NCBI GenBank assembly: GCA_035524895.1
Contig: DATLFI010000206.1
Coordinates: forward strand, 1-42,416
Reading direction: 5' to 3'
From: DATLFI01 sp035524895
GTDB taxonomy: Bacteria > Acidobacteriota > Thermoanaerobaculia > Multivoradales > Multivoraceae
DNA: 42,416 nt
The position numbers and the translations under genes are program-made. This document shows positions 1 to 11,104 of the stretch, in pieces. Position 1 is the stretch's first letter, and the number at the start of each line of letters is the position of its first letter. The notes under the pieces were generated by a model. The model was not told the DNA's origin. It saw nothing but the letters and a program-made list of their open reading frames with translations, and did not search any database.

Positions 1-213
1 TGGCGATGCTGGGTCCATCGCTGAGCGAGCGCAACACCGCAGACGGCCCCACGCCGCCCCAACCGCTTTGGGCGCGGGGGTTTGCGGCCGCTGGCTGCGT
101 TGGGCCTCCTGCACGATGGCACCGCATCGCGTTCGTCGGCCCCGCGCACGCCTCCGCGTGCGCCTCCGCCTTGCCAGCGACCGCAGATCCCCGCGCGCAG
201 CCCCACGCGGGTT

Positions 214-957
214 TCACCACGGGCTGCTAGACCCCTCCCGCAACGCCAGCTCCTGCTGGAGCAACAACGCGGCCCCCACCAGCGCGGCCGTCTCGCTACG
301 GAGAGTGCGCGGCCCGAGCGACAGGCGCTGGGCGCCCGCATCGTGCAGCCGACCGACCTCCCCCTCCACCAGGCCGCCCTCCGGGCCCACCACCAATAGG
401 AGCGCCGAAGCGGGCCGGTCGGCGAAGGCAGGCACCTGCGGCGGCCCTGAGGCATCGAGCAGCACGCAGCGGCGCTCGGAGGCCAGCGCCACGAGCTCCT
501 CGAAGGAGCCGAGCGGGGCCAGGTTCGGTAGCGTTGCACCACCACACTGCTCGAGCGCCGCAGAGGCGACACGCGCCAGCCGGTGGCCGGCGGTGTCGCG
601 GAACGGCTGTGAGCGGGCGCATGGGAAGAAGCGCACCGCGCGCACTCCCAACTCGGTCGCTTTCTCGACCACCCACGCGGCGCGTTCGGGCCGGATCACC
701 GCCACCGCCAGCTCCAAGCCCACAGCCGGATCACGCGACGGGGCAGGCTCGAGCAACCGCAGGCGCGCCGTAGAGCGCGCAACTTCTTCGACCACGGCCC
801 AGCGCGCCGCCCCCGCTCCGTCGACCACCCGCAGCCGCTGGCCGCTGGCGAGCCGCCGCGCTCGAAACAGGTGGCGGAAGGCGTCCCCGACGACTTCGAG
901 CGACGCCCCGGACAGCTCGAGCGGGGTCACCAGGAGGTGGATCTCGACGTCGCGCAC
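214..957 (-). CDS. rsmE: 16S rRNA (uracil-1498-N3)-methyltransferase RsmE
   Basis: Methylates N3 of U1498 in 16S rRNA using S-adenosylmethionine; a SPOUT (knotted) methyltransferase acting on the 30S subunit. Family hallmarks are visible: VEKATELGV in the middle, GPEGGL, and the C-terminal knot motif LGPRTLRSETA. The open frame continues upstream into prmA, but a GTG at 957 gives 247 residues, close to the usual length of about 245, and starts just before the conserved IHLLV strand; a TTG at 963 is the alternative. It starts 13 bases past the prmA stop without an obvious Shine-Dalgarno, so translation is probably coupled. It is the last gene of the hrcA-grpE-dnaK-dnaJ-prmA-rsmE run. Family is secure; the exact start is inferred. 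Confidence 0.93.
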   Translation of the reverse strand: MRDVEIHLLVTPLELSGASLEVVGDAFRHLFRARRLASGQRLRVVDGAGAARWAVVEEVARSTARLRLLEPAPSRDPAVGLELAVAVIRPERAAWVVEKATELGVRAVRFFPCARSQPFRDTAGHRLARVASAALEQCGGATLPNLAPLGSFEELVALASERRCVLLDASGPPQVPAFADRPASALLLVVGPEGGLVEGEVGRLHDAGAQRLSLGPRTLRSETAALVGAALLLQQELALREGSSSPW

Positions 958-970
958 AGCCAACCACCAA

Positions 971-1873
971 CTAAGAGGCGGGGCGCTCGAGCCGCAGCGC
1001 CGTCCACTCGTCGAGCCGACGGCGGCGCACCTCGCGCAGCCCGGCGCGACGCCACCGTTCCGCCGCGGCATCCGCGTGCTCGGTGAGGATTCCCGATGCC
1101 ACGGCAAGGCCTCCGGCGCGGAGAAGATTCCGGATGCGTGGTTCCTCGCCGCCGAGCTGCTCCGGAATCACGTTGACCAACGCGAGCTGGAAGCGCTCGG
1201 ATCCCCCCAGCGCCTCGGGGGAGCCGGCGAGCAACCCCGGATCGAGCTGGTTGAGCCGTCGGTTCGCCGCTGCCTGGCCTATCGCCGCGACGTCACAGTC
1301 GAGCGCGACCGCCCGTGAGGCTCCGAGCCGCAGCGCGGCCAACGACAGCACGCCGGTGCCGCAACCAACGTCGAGCACGGCGGCGCCCCGCACCGCCTCG
1401 CGCAGCTCGAGCAACTCCTCCAGGACGAGTCGGGTCGTGGCGTGGGACCCGGTGCCGAACGCCCGCCGCGCCGGCAACCGGAGCAGGATCTCGCCTCCGG
1501 CCTTTCCGCCAGCCGGTTCGAGGGCATCCGCGGGCTCGCGCGGGTCCAGCACCAGTGGCCCGATACGGAACGGCCGCGCGCTGCGGCGATAAGGCTCCAG
1601 CCAGTCTCGATCCTCGACGGTGCGCAGCCCCCCGTTCTCCTCGACCAGCACTCCGCCCAGGAGCTCCAGCCGCTCCAAGAAGCCCGCGAGACCGTCGCCG
1701 TTGCCAGTCGACCGCGCGTGAAAGTAGACCTCCACCAACGACTGGACGGGCTCGGATTCGACCACCCACGCGCCCAGCGCACCCAAGGCGCAAGCCTCGG
1801 CAACCAGCAGGTCCTCGAGCTCGGCCGGCACCCGCAGCCGGCAGGCGCGGTAGCCGCCGGGGCGCTCGATCAA
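971..1873 (-). CDS. prmA: Ribosomal protein L11 methyltransferase PrmA
   Basis: Methylates amino groups of ribosomal protein L11 with S-adenosylmethionine. The N-terminal half is the L11-recognition region. The C-terminal half is a class I methyltransferase with the PrmA signature FGTGSHATTRL followed by the SAM-binding loop VLDVGCGTGVLSL. The following NVIPEQL replaces the more usual N-I-L-A type motif, so the substrate loop is slightly divergent. Length (300 residues) matches the family. The start is a TTG seven bases after the dnaJ stop, with no strong ribosome-binding site. Position after dnaJ and before rsmE is the same as in Bacillus-type dnaK operons. Confidence 0.93.
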   Translation of the reverse strand: MIERPGGYRACRLRVPAELEDLLVAEACALGALGAWVVESEPVQSLVEVYFHARSTGNGDGLAGFLERLELLGGVLVEENGGLRTVEDRDWLEPYRRSARPFRIGPLVLDPREPADALEPAGGKAGGEILLRLPARRAFGTGSHATTRLVLEELLELREAVRGAAVLDVGCGTGVLSLAALRLGASRAVALDCDVAAIGQAAANRRLNQLDPGLLAGSPEALGGSERFQLALVNVIPEQLGGEEPRIRNLLRAGGLAVASGILTEHADAAAERWRRAGLREVRRRRLDEWTALRLERPAS

Positions 1874-1880
1874 CGGCGTA

Positions 1881-3017
1881 TCACCCGAACAACCGTTCCT
1901 TCACCCGGGCGAAGACGTTGCGCTCGCGGCGCCCGCGGTCCCGGCCATCCACGCGCAGCTCCGCGAGCTGACGGATCAAATCGAGCTCGGTCTCGCTCAG
2001 CTCGGAAGGCTCCGGCACGTCGATAGCGATCTCGACCACGTGGTCGCCGTGCGAGCCGCGGCCGAGGTGGGGAATGCCCTTGCCACGGAGCGCGACCTGA
2101 TGGCCGTACTGGGTTCCGGGCGGCAGCCGGACCTTGTCCGGGCCGTGCAGCGTCTGGACCTCGAGCGTGGCGCCGAGCACCGCCTCGGAGAAAGAGATGG
2201 TCTCCACGGTGAGCACGTCGGCGCCTCGCCGCAGGTACCGCTCGTGATCCTCGACCTCGATCACGACGTAGAGGTCTCCCGAGGGACCGCCCGCGCGACC
2301 GTGCTCGCCCTCGCCCGTGAGCCGAAGCCGCGCGCCCGTGTCGACGCCTGGCGGGATGCGCAACTGAAGCGTGCGCTCCTGCTCGACGCGACCCGCCCCG
2401 CGACAGTTCGGACACGGCTCCACCACGATCGCGCCCTCGCCCCTGCACTGCGGGCAGGTGCGGGCGACGGTGAAGAAGCCCTGGCTGAACCGGACCTGCC
2501 CTCGGCCTCCGCACGTCGCGCACGGGACCGGCGGCTTACCCGAGGCGCTGCCCGAGCCGTCGCAGGTGTCGCACGACTCGAGGCGCGGAATGCGCAGCGT
2601 GACCTCTTTCCCGAACACCGCGTCTTCGAATTCGATTCGCAGGTCGTAGCGCAGGTCGGCGCCGGACTGCGCGCTCGACCGTCCACGGCGCCGACCACCG
2701 CCGAACGCGTCGCCGAACCCGAACAGGTCGCCCAGGATGTCCGAGAAGTCTGCGAACACCGTGGGGTCGAAGCCGCCCGCGGCAGGCGCTCCGGTAGCGC
2801 GATGACCGTACCGATCGTACCGGGCGCGCTTCTCGGCATCCGACAGGACCGCGTAGGCCTCGGCCGCCTCCTTGAAGCTCTCCTCGGCCGCGGCGTCCCC
2901 CGGGTTTCGGTCCGGATGGAAGCGCACCGCGAGCTTGCGGTAGGACGACTTGATTTCCTGCAGCGCAGCGTCCCGCGCGACGCCCAGCACCTCGTAGTAG
3001 TCCCGTTTGCCGGTCAT
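1881..3017 (-). CDS. dnaJ: Chaperone protein DnaJ
   Basis: Hsp40 co-chaperone that delivers unfolded clients to DnaK and stimulates its ATPase. From the chosen ATG the protein has 378 residues: a J domain with HPD at 34-36, a Gly/Phe-rich linker containing FGFGDAFGGG, four zinc-finger repeats of the CxxCxGxG type (CDTCDGSG, CATCGGRG, CPQCRGEG, CPNCRGAG), and a C-terminal substrate-binding and dimerisation region. A TTG at 3044 would add nine residues, but the ATG at 3017 puts the conserved KRDYYEVLGV segment at the usual place. It lies 48 bases after dnaK on the same strand and is surely co-transcribed with it. Confidence 0.97.
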   Translation of the reverse strand: MTGKRDYYEVLGVARDAALQEIKSSYRKLAVRFHPDRNPGDAAAEESFKEAAEAYAVLSDAEKRARYDRYGHRATGAPAAGGFDPTVFADFSDILGDLFGFGDAFGGGRRRGRSSAQSGADLRYDLRIEFEDAVFGKEVTLRIPRLESCDTCDGSGSASGKPPVPCATCGGRGQVRFSQGFFTVARTCPQCRGEGAIVVEPCPNCRGAGRVEQERTLQLRIPPGVDTGARLRLTGEGEHGRAGGPSGDLYVVIEVEDHERYLRRGADVLTVETISFSEAVLGATLEVQTLHGPDKVRLPPGTQYGHQVALRGKGIPHLGRGSHGDHVVEIAIDVPEPSELSETELDLIRQLAELRVDGRDRGRRERNVFARVKERLFG

Positions 3018-3065
3018 GGTGACATCGGGTCGCGTGCCGGCCAAGAGGCGGGCCGCTGACGCGCC

Positions 3066-4892
3066 TCAGCGCGAGTCGCCCACCTGGCCGAGCATGAGGT
3101 CCGAGAGCGCGCGGGAAACAGAGTTGAGGTCGTACATCGCCGCCTCCATCTCCACGCGGTCGTTGCTGGCGAGCGCGGAGCGTGCCTCGGAGAGCATGTC
3201 GTGCAGTCGTCGGCGCTCGTCGTCGGCGATCGTCTCCTTGAGCTGGTCGAGCACCCGCTCGTTGGTGGAGATCATCCCTTCGAGCCGGTTGCGCAGCCGG
3301 CGTACCTCTCGCTTCTCCTGGTCCTGCTGCGCGTACTCGCTGGCCTCCTTGACCAGCCGCTCGACTTCCTCCTTCGAGAGCCCGCTTGCCGGGTTGATCT
3401 CGATGGTCTGCTGCTGGTTGGTTGCCAGGTCGCGCGCAGAGACGGTGTGGATGTTGTTGGAGTCGATCGCGAACGTGACCTCGATCTGCGGCAGGCCCTT
3501 GGGCGCGGGCGGAATGCCGACCAGCTCGATGCGTCCGAGGGAGCGGTTGTCGGACGCCATCTCGCGCTCGCCCTGCAGGATGTGGATCTCGACGGTGTCC
3601 TGGTTGTCGATGACCGAGGTGAAGATCTGTGAGGTCTGGGTCGGCACGGTCGAGTTGCGTTCGATCAGGCGCGTGAACAGACCGCCGTGCGTCTCGATGC
3701 CGAGCGAAAGGGGCGTGACGTCGAGCAGCACGACATCCTTGATGTTGCCCTCCAGGATCGCACCCTGGATCGCGGCCCCCATCGCCACGACCTCGTCCGG
3801 GTTGACGTCCCGGTTGGGCTTGCGCCCGAAGATCTGCTGCACCATCTGCATGACCAGCGGAGTACGCGTCTGGCCGCCTACCAGCAGCACTTCCTCGATC
3901 TGGTCGGGACGCAGGCCCGCTCGCTCGAGCGCGTCGAGGCAGGGTCCGCGGGTGCGCTCTACCAGGTCGTGGACCAGATCCTCGAAGCGCGCCCGTGTCA
4001 GGGTGCGCGAGAGATGGCGCGGTCCGCTCTCGTCCGCGGAGATGAACGGCAGGTTGATCTGTGCTTCTTCGCTCACCGACAGCTCGCACTTCGCCCGCTC
4101 GGCCGCCTCCTTGAGGCGCTGGAGCGCCATTCGGTCGCCGCGCAGGTCGCCGTGGGTCTCGTGATGGAACTCTGCGATCAGCCAATCCATGATGCGGCGG
4201 TCGAAGTCCTCGCCGCCGAGGTCCGGGTCGCCGTTGGTCGCCTTGACTTCGAAGATGCCGCGGTTGAGCTCCATGACCGAGACGTCGAAGGTGCCCCCGC
4301 CGAGGTCGAACACCGCGATGTTGGAAGCGCCCTGGCGCCGGTCGAGCCCATAGGCCAGAGCCGCGGCCGTCGGTTCGTTGATGATCCGGAGCACCTCGAG
4401 TCCCGCGATCCGACCGGCGTCGCGAGTCGCCTGCCGCTGCGAGTCGTCGAAGTAGGCGGGTACCGTGATGATCGCCTTCTCCACCTTCTCCTGGAGCGCC
4501 TCCTCGGCGAACCCGCGGATCTCCTGCAGGATGAGCGCCGAGATCTCCTCGGGGCTGTAGCTGCGTCCGCGGATCTCGATCTTCACGTCGCCGTTGGGCG
4601 ACTCCACCAGCGGATAGGGCAGATGGACGTCGAGCGCCCGCTGCACGTTGGGATCCTTGAACTTCCTGCCGATCAGCCGCTTGACCGCGAACACGGTGTT
4701 CTGCGGGTTGGTCAGCGCCTGGCGCTTGGCGATCTGCCCGACCAGCCGGTCGCCGTCCTCGGTGAAGGCGACGATCGAGGCGGTGGTGCGACTGCCTTCG
4801 CGGTTGGCCAACACCCGCGTCATCGACACGCCCTCCACCACAGCCACGCAGCTGTTGGTGGTGCCGAGATCGATACCGAGAACCTTCGCCAC
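3066..4892 (-). CDS. dnaK: Chaperone protein DnaK (Hsp70)
   Basis: ATP-driven chaperone that binds exposed hydrophobic segments; works with DnaJ and GrpE encoded on either side. The 608-residue protein starts with a GTG (protein MAKVLGIDLGTTNS). It carries the phosphate loops and nucleotide-binding motifs (DLGGGTFDVSV, the VLLVGGQTRTPLV segment) and the interdomain linker leading into VTPLSLGIET. It is about 30 residues shorter than E. coli DnaK because the C-terminal lid tail is short, ending LGQVGDSR without an EEVD-like end. Spacing is 93 bases to grpE upstream and 48 to dnaJ downstream. No CIRCE element lies in the upstream gap. Confidence 0.98.
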   Translation of the reverse strand: MAKVLGIDLGTTNSCVAVVEGVSMTRVLANREGSRTTASIVAFTEDGDRLVGQIAKRQALTNPQNTVFAVKRLIGRKFKDPNVQRALDVHLPYPLVESPNGDVKIEIRGRSYSPEEISALILQEIRGFAEEALQEKVEKAIITVPAYFDDSQRQATRDAGRIAGLEVLRIINEPTAAALAYGLDRRQGASNIAVFDLGGGTFDVSVMELNRGIFEVKATNGDPDLGGEDFDRRIMDWLIAEFHHETHGDLRGDRMALQRLKEAAERAKCELSVSEEAQINLPFISADESGPRHLSRTLTRARFEDLVHDLVERTRGPCLDALERAGLRPDQIEEVLLVGGQTRTPLVMQMVQQIFGRKPNRDVNPDEVVAMGAAIQGAILEGNIKDVVLLDVTPLSLGIETHGGLFTRLIERNSTVPTQTSQIFTSVIDNQDTVEIHILQGEREMASDNRSLGRIELVGIPPAPKGLPQIEVTFAIDSNNIHTVSARDLATNQQQTIEINPASGLSKEEVERLVKEASEYAQQDQEKREVRRLRNRLEGMISTNERVLDQLKETIADDERRRLHDMLSEARSALASNDRVEMEAAMYDLNSVSRALSDLMLGQVGDSR

Positions 4893-4985
4893 GTTCGGGA
4901 TCCTGGCCTCAGCGGCCTGCCGACAGGCGGCTCACGCCGACGCTCGGAGCTCTCATCGGCCGGCACGATTCCAGCTGCAAGCGCG

Positions 4986-5681
4986 TTACCCCTCGACCGC
5001 TTCGTCGCTCGCGCGGGCTTCGGACGACACGGGCTCCGTCGGCACCGCCACCCGGACCCGCGCTGGCCGAAGCAGCCGCTCGTGCAGGAGGTAGCCGCGC
5101 TGGTACTCCTCGATCACGGTCGGGGCATCGACAGCGGGGTCCTCCTCCCGGGCGACCGCCTCGTGCCAACCGGGATCGAAGCGCGACCCCACGGCCGGCA
5201 CCGGCACGGCCCCGAATCTGCCGAGCAGATCCTCCATCTGCCTGTGAATCATGCCGACGCCTCGGCGGAGATCCTCTCCGCTCGCAGCCGACTCGAGTGC
5301 GCGCGCGAGGTTGTCCATCACTTCCAGGAACTGCTCCAGCACGTCGGCTGCAGCGTGACGCCGCTGTTCCTCGCGCTCGCGTTCCACCCTGCGCCGGTAG
5401 TTCTCGAAGTCGGCGAGCGCGCGGATCGAGCGGTCCCGCGCCTCGGCGACCTCGTGCCGCAGCCGTCGGACCAACTCGTCGGTGTCGTCCTCGTCGGTGT
5501 CGTCGTCCCCGTCGCTCGAGCCGGCGGAACCTTCCGCGGACCGACGGGCTTCGACCGCAGCCACAGCGTCGCGGATCGCGGACTCGGGGTCGGGCAGTCC
5601 CTCGTCGAGGTCTAGCTCGTACGCGTCGGCGCCGCCGTCGTCGGCTACCGGTTTCTCGGGCTTGTGGTGATCGCGGGGCAT
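4986..5681 (-). CDS. grpE: Nucleotide exchange factor GrpE
   Basis: Releases ADP from DnaK and so resets the chaperone cycle. The ATG at 5681 gives 231 residues. The first 75 or so are strongly acidic and low-complexity (runs of DDDTDEDDTDE), followed by the long dimerising helix (RALADFENYRRRVERER) and the beta domain with the family motif around FDPGWHEAV and a GYLLHERLLRPARV end. The open frame extends far upstream through hrcA and mglA, but that extension is a GC-rich shadow with no GrpE similarity. The acidic head is longer than in E. coli. It lies between hrcA and dnaK with gaps of about 95 bases on each side. Confidence 0.96.
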   Translation of the reverse strand: MPRDHHKPEKPVADDGGADAYELDLDEGLPDPESAIRDAVAAVEARRSAEGSAGSSDGDDDTDEDDTDELVRRLRHEVAEARDRSIRALADFENYRRRVEREREEQRRHAAADVLEQFLEVMDNLARALESAASGEDLRRGVGMIHRQMEDLLGRFGAVPVPAVGSRFDPGWHEAVAREEDPAVDAPTVIEEYQRGYLLHERLLRPARVRVAVPTEPVSSEARASDEAVEG

Positions 5682-5776
5682 TGTGGATGCGTTTCTGGGG
5701 ACTCTGGAAAAAGGGGACGGCGCCTTCCCGGACCGCCGGGTCGCGGTGGATGAGGCTTCGTAGACGGGATTCTCTC

Positions 5777-6829
5777 CTACATCGTGGCGTCGAGAGCCGC
5801 CGACAAGCGTTCTCCCAGGTAGTCGACCAACGGGATCAAACGAGCGTACTCCATGCGCGACGGACCGAAAAGACCGATACTGCCGGTGCCGCCGTCTCTG
5901 TCGTAGCGCCGCGCGATCAGACTGAAGTCGAGCTCGGAGGTCAGGTCGCTCTCCTCGCCGATGACCACGCGCACCCCCTCGCCCTGCATGCAGCGGTTCA
6001 GCAGGCTCACCACCCGTGCCTTGTCGTTGAAGGTCTCGAACAGCCGACGCACGCGGTCGAGGCTTGCCAGCTCGGGCTGGGAGAGCAGCGTCTCGGTGCC
6101 CTCCACCAGCAGAGACGGTTCGGGGGCGGTGGCCGAATTGAGCCCTTTCTGTGCCAGCTCGAGCGCGCGCTGCATCAGGGCGTCGACCTGCGCGCGCTCG
6201 AGCGCCATCATGCCGAGGAGCCGGTCGCGCATCTGTACCAGGCTGAGCCCGGCGAAGCTCTCGGTCAGGTAGTTCGAAACCGAGATCAGGTCCTCCCTCG
6301 CCACGACCGCGTCCGTCTCGACGACCTTGTGCTCGATGAAGCCGTTGGCCGACACGCAAACGCAAAGAACCTTGCGGCCGGTCAGGGGCACGAACTCGAC
6401 TGCCTTGAGGAGGGTAGAGCCTAGATCCGGCGTCACGACGATGCCGATCTGCCGCGACAGCTGCGACAGGATCGACGAGATCTTGCCCGGGAGCAGGCTG
6501 CCGTCCCCCTGGCCGCTCCGTAGCGTCTCGTCGATGAGGTGGCGATCCGCCGCCGAAGGGCCCTCGGCCCGCATCAGCGAGTCGATGAAGAGGTGGTACC
6601 CGCGAGCGGTCGGTATCCGGCCGGCGGAGGCGTGGGGCTGGCGGAGATAGCCAAGCTCGTCGAGGTCGGCCATCACGTTGCGAATGCTGGCCGCGGAGAG
6701 CGGGTTGCGCAGCCGCTTGGCAATCTGTCGGGACGATACGGGCTCGCCCCCCAACAGGTACGCTTCCACGACGTCGCGCAGGATCTCCCGATCCCGCTCG
6801 CTCAGCTCCGTGAGGTCCTGGTTCGACAT
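5777..6829 (-). CDS. hrcA: Heat-inducible transcription repressor HrcA
   Basis: Represses chaperone operons; in known systems it binds the CIRCE inverted repeat and is kept active by GroEL. The ATG at 6829 gives 350 residues, the usual length. The N-terminal winged helix is clear (SERDREILRDVVEAYL, then PVSSRQIAKR and SIRNVMADLDELGYL), followed by HASAGRIPT, a GAF-like dimerisation domain and the C-terminal GxIGLFGPSRMEY-type segment. It heads the grpE-dnaK-dnaJ operon, fitting autoregulation. I could not find a TTAGCACTC/GAGTGCTAA-type CIRCE in front of it or of grpE or dnaK; a 10-base tandem repeat at 6923-6942 is the only striking candidate operator. Confidence 0.95.
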   Translation of the reverse strand: MSNQDLTELSERDREILRDVVEAYLLGGEPVSSRQIAKRLRNPLSAASIRNVMADLDELGYLRQPHASAGRIPTARGYHLFIDSLMRAEGPSAADRHLIDETLRSGQGDGSLLPGKISSILSQLSRQIGIVVTPDLGSTLLKAVEFVPLTGRKVLCVCVSANGFIEHKVVETDAVVAREDLISVSNYLTESFAGLSLVQMRDRLLGMMALERAQVDALMQRALELAQKGLNSATAPEPSLLVEGTETLLSQPELASLDRVRRLFETFNDKARVVSLLNRCMQGEGVRVVIGEESDLTSELDFSLIARRYDRDGGTGSIGLFGPSRMEYARLIPLVDYLGERLSAALDATM

Positions 6830-6922
6830 GGCAGCGGTCCCAGCTTCCCCAGGTCGCGATCGCGCGACGTGGCTCGCCAAGGAGCCAAAGTCTATCCGCA
6901 GCCGGGAAGTCGGAGCTGCACT

Positions 6923-6942
6923 GTAGCTTTCGGTAGCTTTCG
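6923..6942. repeat. Tandem 10-bp direct repeat, possible operator
   Basis: Two back-to-back exact copies of GTAGCTTTCG (6923-6932 and 6933-6942) lie between the divergent hrcA and mglA-like genes, about 95 bases upstream of hrcA and 45 bases upstream of the mglA -35. The period is close to one helical turn, so two protein subunits could bind the same face. No function is shown by the sequence; an operator is an inference from position. Confidence 0.4.
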
Positions 6943-6986
6943 GCGGCCGTTCGGGGCACCCCCAAAGACCGCGCCCTGCGACTTGG

Positions 6987-7015
6987 TTGCCGGCCCCGCC
7001 GGCCAGTGCTATCCT
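6987..7015 (+). promoter_or_regulatory. Candidate sigma-70-type promoter for the mglA-like gene
   Basis: TTGCCG at 6987-6992 is followed by a 17-base spacer and TATCCT at 7010-7015. Transcription would start near 7022, about 70 bases before the ATG at 7092. The hexamers match 4 of 6 consensus positions each. Experimental support is absent. Confidence 0.45.
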
Positions 7016-7091
7016 GTTGACTTCGCTGGAAAAGCCCGCCAGCGGACAGGCGCGCGCACGGCTCTGCAACGCCTTGGTCCGAGGACCGGTC

Positions 7092-8150
7092 ATGGTCTTC
7101 TTCAACCACAGCACTATGCAGATGGCCGCGAAGATCGTGTACTACGGTCCCGGTCTGTGCGGTAAGACCACGAACCTTCAACACATCTACAGCCACACCA
7201 GCCGCGACTCTCGCGGCGAGATGGTCTCGCTGGAGACCGACACCGATCGGACGCTGTTCTTCGACCTGCTGCCGATCGAAGTCGGAACGATCCAAGGCTT
7301 CAGCACCCGCATCCAGCTCTACACGGTGCCCGGGCAGGTGTTCTACAACACCACCCGCAAGCTGGTGCTCAAGGGGGTCGACGGAGTCGTGTTCGTCGCA
7401 GACTCGCAGCGCCCCATGCAGCACGCGAACCGCGAGTCGTTCGCGAACCTCGAGGAGAACCTCCGCGAGATCGGCCTGACCGCCGACGAGCTGCCGCTGG
7501 TGCTGCAGTACAACAAGCGCGACCTCAGGGACATCTGTGCCGTCGAAGAGATGGACCGCGCGCTCAACCGCGGCGGCTGGCCCGCCTACGAAGCCGCGGC
7601 AATCCACGGCCAGGGGGTCTTCGAGACGCTGCGAGCCGTCTCCAAGCTCACACTCCTCTCGCTCAAGAGACGGCTGGGTGCGGCGGCGACCGGCGGCCTG
7701 GCGAAAGCTCGCCCCCAGGCGGCTCCTCCCCCGGCGCGGCCCGGCCCGGCGCGAAGCGGTCCGCCCGTCGGACCCGTGCCGACGCCGGGAAAGGCCCCTC
7801 CACCAGCGGCACCGCCCCCGGTCGAGCCGACACGCCCTCGTCGCGACCTCGACATCCTCGCGGAGTTGGAGAAGATCAGGGACCAGGGGCCCCGCAGCGC
7901 GCCCGCCTCTGCGACGCCCAGGGCTCCCGCCGCAACGGTGAACGGCAGCCGCAGCATCGACGACCGCCTGCGCTTCGAGATGGCGCGCGACGATCTGCGA
8001 AGGGCTCGACGCGTGTCGCTCCACCTGCGAGTCGAGGACGGCAGCGAGCAGTTGCTCGAAGCCTTCGAGGGCGGCTGGGATCTCGAAGATCCCGGGACGC
8101 TCGAGCGGCTGCGCCTGCACCTCGACATCGCCCTGGGTCCTCGCGATTGA
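7092..8150 (+). CDS. mglA: MglA-family small GTPase with a long C-terminal extension
   Basis: Ras-like GTPase of the MglA (gliding motility/cell polarity) family. Starting at ATG 7092 the first ~195 residues are the GTPase: P-loop GPGLCGKTTN, switch region with the MglA-type TVPGQ in place of DTAGQ, the segment YNTTRKLVLKGVDGVVFVAD, and NKRD for guanine recognition. In Myxococcus and Thermus such proteins set cell poles for motility and type IV pili together with the activator MglB. Here the protein runs on to 352 residues: a Pro/Ala-rich linker (about 200-255), the charged helix RRDLDILAELEKIRDQ, and a C-terminal segment of about 70 residues that I do not recognise. No mglB lies in the window. 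It is divergent from hrcA. Confidence 0.88.
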   Translation: MVFFNHSTMQMAAKIVYYGPGLCGKTTNLQHIYSHTSRDSRGEMVSLETDTDRTLFFDLLPIEVGTIQGFSTRIQLYTVPGQVFYNTTRKLVLKGVDGVVFVADSQRPMQHANRESFANLEENLREIGLTADELPLVLQYNKRDLRDICAVEEMDRALNRGGWPAYEAAAIHGQGVFETLRAVSKLTLLSLKRRLGAAATGGLAKARPQAAPPPARPGPARSGPPVGPVPTPGKAPPPAAPPPVEPTRPRRDLDILAELEKIRDQGPRSAPASATPRAPAATVNGSRSIDDRLRFEMARDDLRRARRVSLHLRVEDGSEQLLEAFEGGWDLEDPGTLERLRLHLDIALGPRD

Positions 8151-8217
8151 GCGGCGCGGTCGTCGGATCCCGGCAGCGTACTCGGCGGAGCGCGCCGCCC
8201 CTCCGGCGCGCCGACTG

Positions 8218-8681
8218 ATGCGCTGTCCGTTCTGCTCTGCCAACGACGACCGGGTCGTGGACTCGCGCGAGAGTCGCGACGGCGCCACGATCCGTCGACG
8301 TCGCGAATGCATCGCCTGCGGCCGACGCTACACGTCGTACGAGCAGATCGAGAACATCGCGTTCCGCGTGGTCAAGTCCGACGGCCGACGTGAGGAGTTC
8401 AGCCGCAGCAAGCTGCTGGCGGGCCTGCTCAAGGCCTGCGAGAAGCGTCCCGTGCCACTCAAGGCGCTGGAGGCCATCGTCGACGAGGCCGAGACCTTGC
8501 TCCAGGCGCGCGAAGACCGCGAGATCACCACCCAGGAGCTGGGCGAGCTGGTGATGGAGCAGCTGCGTCAACTCGATCAGGTGGCATACGTTCGCTTCGC
8601 CTCCGTGTACAGGCAGTTCGAGGACATCGACGAGTTCATGAACGAGCTGCGCAAGCTCCTCAACCAGCGCTCCGACCGGCC

Positions 8682-8685
<4 letters not shown>
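8218..8685 (+). CDS. nrdR: Transcriptional repressor NrdR
   Basis: Represses ribonucleotide reductase genes in response to ATP/dATP. The 155-residue protein has the expected N-terminal zinc ribbon (MRCPFC and later CIACGRRYTSYE), followed by an ATP-cone domain (VVKSDGRREEFSRSKLLAGLLKA through FASVYRQFEDIDEF). Its stop overlaps the lon start in an ATGA junction, so the two are translationally coupled. No ribonucleotide reductase gene is in this window, so its targets lie elsewhere. Confidence 0.97.
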
Positions 8686-11096
<2,411 letters not shown>

Positions 11097-11104
11097 CTCG
11101 AACC

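Noticed and set aside
1..213. Possible gene at the left edge
   Set aside because: Short open frames exist on several frames but none shows a family motif, ribosome-binding site or tRNA-like fold; nothing recognised here.
3687..5615. 642-codon plus-strand open frame opposite dnaK and grpE
   Set aside because: Same shadow effect; dnaK and grpE are unmistakable on the other strand.
6830..7091. CIRCE element in the hrcA upstream region
   Set aside because: Searched for TTAGCACTC/GAGTGCTAA-like arms by eye; only isolated GTGCTA was seen, without a mirrored arm.
5682..8312. Very long minus-strand open frame extending upstream of grpE through hrcA and antisense to the MglA-like gene
   Set aside because: Only its last 231 codons are GrpE. 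The rest is Arg/Pro/Ala-rich, matches no family and lies opposite or out of frame with well-supported genes; a GC-rich shadow.
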